A DNA stretch of 64,000 nucleotides from Billgrantia tianxiuensis (GTDB lineage Bacteria; Pseudomonadota; Gammaproteobacteria; Pseudomonadales; Halomonadaceae): positions 558,001 through 622,000 of the forward strand of contig NZ_CP035042.1 of assembly GCF_009834345.1 (NCBI RefSeq). Reading direction: 5' to 3'. The notes below the pieces were generated by a model. It worked only from the letters and a program-made list of their open reading frames with translations, did not search any database and was not told the DNA's origin. Positions 55,882 through 64,000 of the stretch are shown in pieces; position 1 is the stretch's first letter; the number at the start of each line of letters is the position of its first letter. A program made the position numbers and the translations under genes.

Positions 55882-56686
55882 CCACCGAACCGCAGCGCCT
55901 GCAATATCTGGAGGCGATGGGACTGACGGCCTGGGTGGCGCGTTACCAGTTGCCCCGCGCGCGGCCGAGCGAGGCCTGTGAGTGGGAGCTGCCCGAGCGG
56001 CCCGCGGTCAAGCCCCCCGCCGAGCGCTTGCACGCCCTGCTCGACGAGGCGGAAGCCGCATCTCCCAGGCCCGTTCAGACACCGCCCCGGTGGAGCCCGA
56101 GCGGACGGCGGTTCCCAAGCGTGCCCGACAGCTGCTGGGGATTGCGCCGGTGGACGAAGCCGAGGACGCGGGGCACGACGCTACCACCAAGGAAGCCCGG
56201 CCGGCCCAGGAGCCGTTGCGCTTTACCCTGCAGGTGGCATGCCTGGCGGGCCGCTGGATGGTGGTCGTGCCGCAGGAGGGCGCGCTGGATGCCAGCCAGG
56301 GGCAACTGCTGGCCAACCTGCTGCAAGCGGTGGCGATCGACATTGGGCAGTTGCCTGTATTCGAGACCTTTCGCTGGCCGCCGATGGAAAACCTGCCGGT
56401 CGAGGCACCGCTGGAAGAAGCGCGCGAAGGCCTGCAGGCCTTTATCGAAGGCACGCAGCGGCGCGGCTGGGCGCTCGAACGAATCCTGGTGTTCGGTCGC
56501 GACGAAACCCTGGATCGGCTGCTCGGTTCGCAGCAGGGCGCATTCGAACTGCTTGACCTGCCCGGATGGCAGGGGCCATCGCTTGCCGAGTTGACGCAGA
56601 GTGCCACGGCCAAGCGTGAACTATGGCCTGTCTTGCAGGAGTGGCGGCGGGCCTGGTCCCAGTCAGGCAACGGGACCGATGACTGA
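55878..56686 (+). CDS. HolD-like protein, possible DNA polymerase III psi subunit (apparent frameshift)
   Basis: About 269 residues when repaired. The N-terminus (RLQYLEAMGLTAWVARYQLPRA) resembles E. coli HolD (LQQLGITQWSLRRPGAL), and the C-terminus (SLAELTQSATAKRELWPVLQEW) matches HolD DLRANPTARAALWQQI. It lies just upstream of rimI, where E. coli has holD. The frame breaks in the CCC run at 56068-56070: one added C restores SPQARSDTAPVEPE. It is almost twice as long as E. coli HolD, by an inserted linker and an extra domain. Assignment is by weak similarity plus synteny. Confidence 0.72.
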
Positions 56687-57140
56687 ACTCGCCATCCGCC
56701 GCTTGACGATCGTCGACCTGGAGCGCCTGGTGGCGCTGGAGAACTGTCAGCCGCGCCCTTGGTCACGTCGCCAGCTCGAGGCCGCTTTGAACGATGCCGA
56801 CGGCTGCGTGCTGGGGGCGGTGCTGGCGGATCGGCTCGTCGGGCATGCCGTGGTGGCCAGGCTGCCCTTCGAGGCGGAGCTGCAAGCCATGCTGGTGGAG
56901 CCTGCCATGCGACGCCGTGGCCTGGCCGCCGCGCTGCTGGAGGCGACGATCGAGCAGTGTCGACGGTGGGGCAGCGAGCGGCTGCTGCTCGAGGTGAGGG
57001 CGGGCAACGCGCCGGCCATCGCGCTCTATCGTCGGGCAGGCTTCAGTGAAGATGGGCGACGGCGCGGATATTATCCGCCTCTGGAAGACATGGCCGACGC
57101 GAACAGGGAGGATGCCGTTTTGATGTCGCGCCGACCCTAG
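56679..57140 (+). CDS. rimI: Ribosomal protein S18-alanine N-acetyltransferase RimI
   Basis: A 153-residue GNAT acetyltransferase. Acetyl-CoA site VEPAMRRRGLAAALLEATIEQC, and LEVRAGNAPAIALYRRAGF with the conserved asparagine and tyrosine. RimI acetylates the N-terminus of ribosomal protein S18. The ATG at 56679 overlaps the upstream stop by eight bases, as part of the holD-rimI pair. Confidence 0.9.
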   Translation: MTELAIRRLTIVDLERLVALENCQPRPWSRRQLEAALNDADGCVLGAVLADRLVGHAVVARLPFEAELQAMLVEPAMRRRGLAAALLEATIEQCRRWGSERLLLEVRAGNAPAIALYRRAGFSEDGRRRGYYPPLEDMADANREDAVLMSRRP

Positions 57141-57239
57141 GAAACACTGCAACAAATACCTGCGTGAGCGAATCGCTGCGCTACGCGGTGCCTCGTCAAT
57201 TTGTGCAGCGCTTCGCTCTATGACTGGAAAGCGCTGGGT

Positions 57240-57431
57240 TCAGGCTCGCTCGGTTTCCACCTCGTCGAACTTGCCCAACAGAGCCGTCAGACGGCGCTCC
57301 CACTCCTCGCGCTCCTGCTTCAGGCGGCTGTTTTCCTCGCGCAGCTCCTCGGCTTCCAGCTTCAGCAGTTCCAGGGCCTCGACGGCACTGGCCACTTTCT
57401 GTTCGAGCCGGTTGAAGAGTTCGGTGCTCAT
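57240..57431 (-). CDS. zapB: Cell division protein ZapB-like
   Basis: A 63-residue coiled-coil protein: NRLEQKVASAVEALELLKLE, then ENSRLKQEREEWERRLTALL and GKFDEVE. Length, heptad pattern and ending match ZapB, which organises FtsZ rings with ZapA. The ATG at 57431 has CAGGAGA upstream. Convergent with rimI and upstream of rsmD in the same strand direction, though not clearly co-transcribed. Confidence 0.83.
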   Translation of the reverse strand: MSTELFNRLEQKVASAVEALELLKLEAEELREENSRLKQEREEWERRLTALLGKFDEVETERA

Positions 57432-57547
57432 CGTGTTCTCCTGAAATGACATCCTGCCGGGGCGGGCGCCTGCCCGCGCTGATTCCGTTGCGCAGCGTAA
57501 CGCCGAGGGCCAAGGCTCGGCAAGCGTAGCCGAACGGCGACGCCCGC

Positions 57548-58180
57548 TTATTCATCGGGCTGAGCGAGGCGCCGATAGAGGCGCCCGGTGCTGTCGCCGG
57601 CGCGCACTTCGCGATGCAATGACCAGTTGGCTGGCACACGCACGTCGAGCGCCGTTTCGGTTTCCAGGTAAACCCAGGCCTCGGGAGTGAGCCACCCCTG
57701 TTCCAGCCGCTCACAGCAGGGCGCCGCCAGGTCCTGGCGGAAAGGCGGGTCGAGGAAGACGAGGCTGAAGACGGTACTGTCACTCGGCCCGGCGGCAAGG
57801 AAGGCGAGAGCATCACCGGCCTGTACCCGTCCCCGCTCTGTGGCGTCCAAGGTGTGGAGGTTGTCCGCGAGCGCCCGAGCGACCTGGGCGTCGCGCTCGA
57901 TGAATAGCGCCGAGGCCGCGCCGCGGGAAAGCGCTTCGAGACCCAGTGCGCCGGTGCCGGCGAATAGGTCAAGTACCCGTGCCCCCGGCGTGGCGGTCGC
58001 CAGCCAATTGAACAGGGTCTCGCGCACCCGGTCAGGCGTGGGGCGCAGGCCCGGGCTGTCGAGTACCGGTAGCAGGCGCCGACGGTATTCGCCGCCGATG
58101 ATGCGCAGGCGGCCGCTGCCCTTGGACGGGCGAGCGGCTGGGCGGGAGCGTGAACGAGGGAACGAGCGGCGACGTGTCAT
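57548..58180 (-). CDS. rsmD: 16S rRNA (guanine-966-N2)-methyltransferase RsmD
   Basis: A 210-residue SAM-dependent methyltransferase. SAM-binding motif VLDLFAGTGALGLEALSRGA and the catalytic DPPF (LVFLDPPFRQD). An arginine/serine-rich leader of about 20 residues precedes the family core GRLRIIGGEYRRR. Divergent from ftsY, as in E. coli, where rsmD also neighbours ftsYEX. Confidence 0.93.
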   Translation of the reverse strand: MTRRRSFPRSRSRPAARPSKGSGRLRIIGGEYRRRLLPVLDSPGLRPTPDRVRETLFNWLATATPGARVLDLFAGTGALGLEALSRGAASALFIERDAQVARALADNLHTLDATERGRVQAGDALAFLAAGPSDSTVFSLVFLDPPFRQDLAAPCCERLEQGWLTPEAWVYLETETALDVRVPANWSLHREVRAGDSTGRLYRRLAQPDE

Positions 58181-58270
58181 GCGGCGGAATTGTACCCGGA
58201 GCCGTGTCCACAGTCATGGTGCGCGGTGTTAGGATGTAGCGATCATTCACCCGTGAGGCTGAATTCCCCC

Positions 58271-59611
58271 ATGTTCGGTTTTTTCAAGCGCAAGAAGCAG
58301 CAGGAATCCCAGCAGGAAGAACAGCAGGAGCGGCAGCCGACTCAGCCTGATGCGGAGCGTGAGGAAGAGGCGTCCCACGAAGGTGCGCCGATGAGTGAAA
58401 CGACTGCCGAGGCGGAGCGGGAGGTGGCGCCCGCCGAGCCGGACGTCGTCGATGCCCCGCGCCCCGAGGAGGCCGCCATGGCCGGTCCGGCGGCGGATGA
58501 GGTGCGTGACCGGACCGAAGCGGTCGATGAGGTTGGCCGGGAAGAGGAGAACGAGGTGCTGCGTGAGGAGGCGCTGGCCTCCGAGCCTGAATCTCAGCCT
58601 GAACCCGAACCCGAGCCGGAGCCCGCCCACGCGCCGTTGCAAGAGAAACCGGCCGCCGAGAAGAAGGGCTGGTTTGCGCGCATCCGCTCCGGTCTGGGCA
58701 AGACCCGAGCCAACCTCACCGAGGGTGTCGCCGGGCTGTTCCTGGGCAAGAAGCAGATCGATGACGAGCTGATCGAGGATCTCGAGACCCAGCTGTTGAT
58801 GGCCGACGTGGGCATCGAGGCCACCACCGAGATCATCGACCGCTTGACCGAGCGCGTCTCGCGCAAGGAGCTCAAGGACCCCCAGGCGCTCTACCGAGCC
58901 CTACAGGACGAACTCGCCACGATGCTGGACGCCGTGGCCAAGCCGCTGGCACTGCCGGCCAAAGGAGAGGGACCCTTCGTGATCCTGGTGGTCGGCGTCA
59001 ATGGCGTGGGCAAGACCACCACCATTGGCAAGTTGACCCAACGCTTCCAGCGCGAAGGCCGTAGCGTGATGCTGGCTGCCGGCGACACCTTCCGTGCCGC
59101 GGCGGTGGAGCAGCTCAAGGTGTGGGGTGAGCGCAACAAGGTGCCGGTGATCGCCCAGCACACCGGAGCCGACAGCGCCTCGGTGATCTACGACGCCGTG
59201 GCGGCGGCCAAGGCGCGCAAGATCGACGTGCTGATCGCCGACACCGCCGGACGGTTGCACAATAAGGGGCATCTCATGGAGGAGCTCAAGAAGGTGCACC
59301 GGGTGATGGGCAAGCTCGACGACAGCGCCCCTCACGAGGTAATGCTGGTACTCGACGCAGGCACTGGCCAGAACGCACTCTCCCAGGCCAATACCTTCAA
59401 CGAAGCGGTGCCGGTCACCGGTATCACCCTGACCAAGCTCGACGGTACCGCCAAGGGTGGCATTATCTTCGCCTTGGCCAAGCAGCTCGGTACGCCGATC
59501 CGTTTCATCGGTGTGGGCGAGGGGCTCGATGACCTGCGCCCCTTCGAGGCCAGGGACTTCGTCGATGCGCTCTTCGACCAAGGTGACGAGGGAGCCGCCG
59601 CCTCACCATGA
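58271..59611 (+). CDS. ftsY: Signal recognition particle receptor FtsY
   Basis: A 446-residue SRP receptor GTPase. Long acidic, glutamate/proline-rich N-terminal domain ([13 protein letters not shown]), then N and G domains with [26 protein letters not shown] and [10 protein letters not shown]. It docks SRP-ribosome complexes at the membrane and partners Ffh, which is also in this window. The ATG at 58271 is chosen; a reading from 58190 lacks family residues. It overlaps ftsE by four bases. Confidence 0.95.
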   Translation: MFGFFKRKKQQESQQEEQQERQPTQPDAEREEEASHEGAPMSETTAEAEREVAPAEPDVVDAPRPEEAAMAGPAADEVRDRTEAVDEVGREEENEVLREEALASEPESQPEPEPEPEPAHAPLQEKPAAEKKGWFARIRSGLGKTRANLTEGVAGLFLGKKQIDDELIEDLETQLLMADVGIEATTEIIDRLTERVSRKELKDPQALYRALQDELATMLDAVAKPLALPAKGEGPFVILVVGVNGVGKTTTIGKLTQRFQREGRSVMLAAGDTFRAAAVEQLKVWGERNKVPVIAQHTGADSASVIYDAVAAAKARKIDVLIADTAGRLHNKGHLMEELKKVHRVMGKLDDSAPHEVMLVLDAGTGQNALSQANTFNEAVPVTGITLTKLDGTAKGGIIFALAKQLGTPIRFIGVGEGLDDLRPFEARDFVDALFDQGDEGAAASP

Positions 59612-60276
59612 TCCTCTTCGAGCATGTGGGGAAACGTTACGGCGGGCGCTTCGAGGCGCTCGCCAACATCGACTTCCGCGTGCACCGCGGCGAGATGGTC
59701 TTTCTCACCGGCCACTCGGGGGCCGGCAAGAGTTCGCTGCTGCGCCTGATCATGTTGCTGGAGCGGCCCACCCGTGGCCGGGTACTGGTCGCCGGCCACG
59801 ACATCGGTCGCCTGCACGCCAGTCAGGTACCGTTCTACCGGCGTCAGATCGGTGTGGTCTTCCAGGACCACCAACTGCTGCTCGATCGCTCCATCTACCA
59901 TAACGTGGCGCTGCCGCTGGAGATCCGCGGGGTCGACCCGCGCGAGGCTGCCCGCCGGGTGCGGGCGGCGCTCGACAAGGTGGGCCTGTTGCACCGTGAG
60001 AAGGCGTTGCCCATCGAGCTATCCGGTGGCGAGCAGCAGCGCGTGGGCATCGCCCGGGCGGTGGTCAACAAACCTTCGCTGCTGCTGGCCGACGAGCCCA
60101 CCGGCAATCTCGACCCACAGCTCTCCGCCGACATCATGGCGCTATTCGAGGACTTCAATCGCATCGGCACCACGGTGATGATCGCCAGCCACGACCTGGC
60201 CCTGATCGCCCGCCTCAGGCATCGTGTACTGCGCTTGCGCGAGGGGCGGTTGGTGGCCGACGAGGAGGCCGCATGA
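59608..60276 (+). CDS. ftsE: Cell division ATP-binding protein FtsE
   Basis: A 222-residue ABC ATPase. Walker [10 protein letters not shown], signature [14 protein letters not shown], Walker [13 protein letters not shown]. With FtsX it controls septal peptidoglycan hydrolase activity. Starts in a four-base overlap with ftsY and overlaps ftsX by four, so the three genes are translationally coupled. Confidence 0.97.
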   Translation: MILFEHVGKRYGGRFEALANIDFRVHRGEMVFLTGHSGAGKSSLLRLIMLLERPTRGRVLVAGHDIGRLHASQVPFYRRQIGVVFQDHQLLLDRSIYHNVALPLEIRGVDPREAARRVRAALDKVGLLHREKALPIELSGGEQQRVGIARAVVNKPSLLLADEPTGNLDPQLSADIMALFEDFNRIGTTVMIASHDLALIARLRHRVLRLREGRLVADEEAA

Positions 60277-61246
60277 GCCGCCAGCCCGCCGCACCGCCAC
60301 GCGGCGCCCGCAGCCAGCGCACGCGCTCCTCGAGCCGTTTTCGCGGCTGGCTGCGTCACCATCGCGCCATGTGCCTGGACAGCGCACGGCGGCTGCTGCG
60401 AGCCCCCATCGGCAGCCTGCTCACCATGCTCGCCATCGCCATCGCCCTGGTGCTGCCAGCAGCGCTGTGGTTGGCGTTGGACAGTGCGCGTCTGCTCGAT
60501 GCCGAACTCGAGGAGAGTGCCACGCTCACTGTCTATCTAGAGCATCATGTCGACGAGGCCCAGGCCGGGCGCATCGACGAGGCGGTGTCGGCCCACGATG
60601 GCGTGGCGCGTACCCGGCTCATCAGTGCCGCCGAAGGCATGGCCGAGTTCCAGCAGGCATTGGGCCTGGCCGATGCCCTGGGCCGGCTCGAGGACAATCC
60701 GCTGCCGGCCAGCATCGTGGTAGTGCCGACCGATCCGGCGCCGGAGGGCGTGCGCCGGCTCGCTGGCGAGCTCGAGGCGCTGAGCGGTGTCGACGAAGTG
60801 CGCCTCGACCTGGCCTGGCTCGAGCGGCTGCGGCACCTGGCCGAGCTGGGCAGTCGCCTGGCTCTGGCACTTGGCGTACTGTTCGGTTCGGGCGTACTGC
60901 TGGTGGTGGGCAACACCATACGTCTGTCGGTGGAGAGCCGCCGCCAGGAGATCGAAGTGGTAATGCTGATCGGTGCCACTCATGCTTTCGTACGTCGTCC
61001 GTTCCTCTATAGCGGTGCCTGGTACGGCCTCGGCGGCGGCCTGCTCGCCTGGGGCTGCTGGGGCTCGGCAACCAGTGGTTGTCGCTGCCGGTCAGCGCGC
61101 TGGCGGCCAGCTACGGCGCCACCTTCAGCCTGCCCCGCCTGGGGCCGGAGGGCTCGGCAACGCTACTATTGTGCAGTACACTATTGGGCTGGCTGGGCGC
61201 CTGGATTGCTGTGAGCCGCCACCTCGCGGAGGTTCGGCCGCGGTAA
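60273..61246 (+). CDS. ftsX: Cell division protein FtsX (apparent frameshift)
   Basis: A 324-residue membrane partner of FtsE. Arginine-rich N-terminus, TM1 at about 47-68, a periplasmic domain, then three C-terminal helices. The frame breaks at 61053-61055: one C missing after GGLLAWG; adding it gives GLLGLGNQWLSLPVSALAASY and TLLLCSTLLGWLGAWIAVSRHLAEVRPR with the stop at 61244. Without it the last helices are lost. The break is read as a sequence deletion. rpoH lies 141 bases downstream. Confidence 0.92.
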
Positions 61247-61330
61247 AAGACCGCAGGAAAAGTGCCGCGCTAGCGACTGCGCTCAGCATCTGCCACGCTG
61301 TCGGCAGGAATAGGGAACATTATCGACTTT

Positions 61331-61348
61331 CGCCCGTCTAAACGGGCG
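61331..61348 (+). other. Hairpin in the rpoH leader
   Basis: CGCCCGT / ACGGGCG stem with a CTAA loop, 40 bases before the rpoH start. It could be a weak terminator of ftsX or a leader structure of rpoH; no T-run follows. Confidence 0.35.
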
Positions 61349-61387
61349 ATTGAACCGTATATTAGGTTTTCAAGGAGACAACCTGCA

Positions 61388-62254
61388 ATGAGCACCAGTC
61401 TTCTGCCGGTGGGTCATCTCTCTCCAGGGCATGACCTCAACGGGTACATCCAGGCGGTCAACGGCATTCCCATGCTCACCGCCGAGGAAGAGCGCGAACT
61501 CGCCTTCCGCCTTCACGAAGAGGGCGACCTGGAGGCGGCGCGTCGTCTGGTGTTGTCGCATCTGCGCTTCGTGGTCCATATCGCGCGAAGCTATTCCGGC
61601 TACGGCCTGCCGCAGGCCGACCTGATCCAGGAAGGCAACGTGGGCCTGATGAAGGCCGTCAAGCGCTTCGACCCCAACCAGGGGGTGCGCCTGGTCTCCT
61701 TTGCCGTGCACTGGATCAAGGCCGAGATACACGAATTCGTGTTGCGCAACTGGCGTATCGTCAAGATCGCCACCACCAAGGCCCAGCGCAAGCTGTTCTT
61801 CAACCTGCGCAGCGCCAAGAAGCGCCTGGCCTGGCTGAATAACGACGAGGTCGACGCCATCGCCCGCGACCTCGACGTCAAGCCCGAGGTCGTGCGCGAG
61901 ATGGAGGGGCGCCTGGCGGCACACGACGCTGGTTTCGACGTCTCGCCGAGTGAGGACGAGGATGCGGCCTACCAGGCGCCGGTGCACTACCTGGACGATG
62001 CTGGCGCAGACCCCGCGGTCCAGCTCGAGGACAGCGATTGGGAAGACGACGCCAGCCGTCGCTTGAAGATGGCTCTTGAGTCGTTGGATGAGCGCTCCCG
62101 CGACATCCTGCAGCGCCGCTGGCTGGTCGATGACAAAGCCACCCTGCATGAGCTGGCTGATGTCTATGGCGTCTCCGCCGAGCGCATTCGCCAACTCGAG
62201 AAGAACGCCATGAAGAAAATCCGCCAGCAGTTGGGCGACACCCTGGCCGCCTGA
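61388..62254 (+). CDS. rpoH: RNA polymerase sigma factor RpoH (sigma-32)
   Basis: A 288-residue heat-shock sigma factor. Region 2 includes [29 protein letters not shown] and [22 protein letters not shown]; the RpoH box is [10 protein letters not shown]; region 4 is [16 protein letters not shown]. Downstream of ftsX as in E. coli. CAAGGAGA precedes the ATG. Confidence 0.97.
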   Translation: MSTSLLPVGHLSPGHDLNGYIQAVNGIPMLTAEEERELAFRLHEEGDLEAARRLVLSHLRFVVHIARSYSGYGLPQADLIQEGNVGLMKAVKRFDPNQGVRLVSFAVHWIKAEIHEFVLRNWRIVKIATTKAQRKLFFNLRSAKKRLAWLNNDEVDAIARDLDVKPEVVREMEGRLAAHDAGFDVSPSEDEDAAYQAPVHYLDDAGADPAVQLEDSDWEDDASRRLKMALESLDERSRDILQRRWLVDDKATLHELADVYGVSAERIRQLEKNAMKKIRQQLGDTLAA

Positions 62255-62281
62255 CCGGCCGGCAGCGTAGCGTCAACGATG

Positions 62282-62306
62282 AAGCCCCGGCCTGGCCGGG
62301 GCTTTT
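62282..62306. terminator. Terminator after rpoH
   Basis: AAGCCCCGGCC / GGCCGGGGCTT hairpin followed by TTGCATG, 27 bases past the rpoH stop. It lies between convergent genes. Confidence 0.85.
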
Positions 62307-62319
62307 GCATGTCGGAGGG

Positions 62320-62934
62320 TCAGGCGATCTGGGTGATCGGCTCGCGCATCAGCCGTGCCGAGAGCAGCGCCCACTGGTCGTCCCAGTGCTCGGTGGGACG
62401 ACGCTGGAAGTCGCTGCGCACGTACTGCGAGATGCGCCCTTCGGCCACGGCGATCAGCAGGTTGGCCGTGGCCGATACCTGCATCACTGTGCGGCGGCGC
62501 TCGCGCAGCTCCGCCTCGCGCAGCACCTGCTTGAGCTGGGTCTCCAGGCGCTCGAAGAGCTGATGGATACGCAGCCGCAGCCGGGCGGTCTCGCCGGTCA
62601 GCACGTCGCCTTCGAGCAGGCGCGAGAGACCGGGGTTCTTCTCGGCGAAGGCCAGCAGCAGGGTGAGGATCTGCCCGCAACGCGGTACGGCCTCGTGGAC
62701 CTCGTCGAGAATGCGCGAGATGCGCTCGAACAGGGTCTCTTCGATAAACGAAATCAGCCCCTCGAACATGCGCGCCTTGCTCGGGAAGTGTCGGTAGAGC
62801 GCGGCTTCTGAGACGCCTACCTGGCGCGCCAGCGCCGCGATGGTGATGCGCTTGCCGCTGTCTTCTTCCAGCATCAGGGCGAGCGCCTGCAGGATCTGCT
62901 CGCGCCGGCTGGAATTCTGTATAGCCTGCGTCAT
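62320..62934 (-). CDS. slmA: Nucleoid occlusion factor SlmA
   Basis: A 204-residue TetR-fold protein. Helix-turn-helix KRITIAALARQVGVSEAALYRHFPSKARMFEGLI, matching SlmA. It binds specific DNA sites and blocks FtsZ assembly over the nucleoid. Next to argB here; in E. coli slmA is beside dut. Confidence 0.93.
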   Translation of the reverse strand: MTQAIQNSSRREQILQALALMLEEDSGKRITIAALARQVGVSEAALYRHFPSKARMFEGLISFIEETLFERISRILDEVHEAVPRCGQILTLLLAFAEKNPGLSRLLEGDVLTGETARLRLRIHQLFERLETQLKQVLREAELRERRRTVMQVSATANLLIAVAEGRISQYVRSDFQRRPTEHWDDQWALLSARLMREPITQIA

Positions 62935-63006
62935 GTCGGAGTTTGTCTTCTGGTTATTGAATGGCCGGAGGCACCGCCCACCGCCAGGCGCTGGGCGGAA
63001 GTTGCC

Positions 63007-63936
<930 letters not shown>

Positions 63937-63958
63937 TCAGGGATACGAAACGCTGCCG

Positions 63959-64000
63959 TCAGCTGGGCAGCGTCAGCGCCGGATCGACCTGCTTGAGGGC
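63959..64000 (-). CDS. C-terminal end of an unidentified protein (partial)
   Basis: Only thirteen codons and a stop are in the window: ALKQVDPALTLPS then TGA. The frame is open to the window edge and on the same strand as argB. In related gammaproteobacteria argB often follows a phosphomannomutase (algC), but these few residues do not prove it. Confidence 0.4.
   Translation of the reverse strand, partial: ALKQVDPALTLPS

Overview
The window is a GC-rich chromosomal segment of a gammaproteobacterium, most likely a Halomonas relative (Halomonadaceae). The reasons are family-level: an acetoacetyl-CoA reductase PhaB, corB/ypjD divergent from ffh-rpsP-rimM-trmD-rplS, xerD-dsbC-hom-thrC-recJ, prfB-lysS, ftsY-ftsE-ftsX-rpoH and minC-minD-minE. 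No phage, insertion sequence, integron or CRISPR array was found. The species assignment is inferred, not searched.

Layout. 1-464: the 3' end of a 23S rRNA, a complete 5S rRNA, and a decayed copy of the 5S 3' end with its own terminator. 511-8628: accessory metabolism and sensing (HypT-like LysR regulator divergent from a D(-)-tartrate dehydratase, small lipoprotein, chemoreceptor, Tim44-like membrane protein, isochorismatase-fold hydrolase, YaaA, Tas). 8870-16903: small housekeeping genes (Sel1 protein, DnaQ-like exonuclease, a minus-strand run from a thioesterase to a quinone oxidoreductase, two membrane/unknown proteins, MalY/PatB lyase, CnoX-like thioredoxin). 17100-19709: a von Willebrand A protein, a protein kinase and a PP2C phosphatase, a three-gene signalling cassette. 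19914-22035: an acyltransferase-SGNH membrane protein beside an initiator tRNA. 22233-29527: PhaB, a DUF349 protein, MinCDE and exonuclease I. 29630-36848: a pitrilysin-type protease coupled to an SRAP protein that has lost its catalytic residues, a TetR-PlsC pair, CorB and YpjD. 37117-41016: SRP protein, ribosomal proteins L19 and S16, RimM and TrmD. 41183-47747: XerD, DsbC, threonine biosynthesis and RecJ. 47829-57431: YitT, a VOC protein, FadL porin, RF2, LysRS, an MFS exporter, BolA, HolD-like protein, RimI and ZapB. 57548-64000: RsmD, FtsYEX, RpoH, SlmA, ArgB and the last codons of one more gene.

The most important property of the sequence is that thirteen breaks in reading frame, in twelve different genes, are each repaired by adding one G or C. 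The broken genes include ffh, trmD, rimM, prfB, ftsX and minC. Several of these are indispensable, so the breaks are best read as base-call or assembly deletions, not as pseudogenes. prfB additionally carries the genuine programmed +1 frameshift.

Biologically, the items most worth a second look are the VWA-kinase-phosphatase cassette, the catalytically stripped SRAP protein, the glycine-proline repeat tail of Ffh, the 5S remnant, the unusual U1-U72 end of the initiator tRNA, and the AT-rich island between the chemoreceptor and Tim44-like genes.
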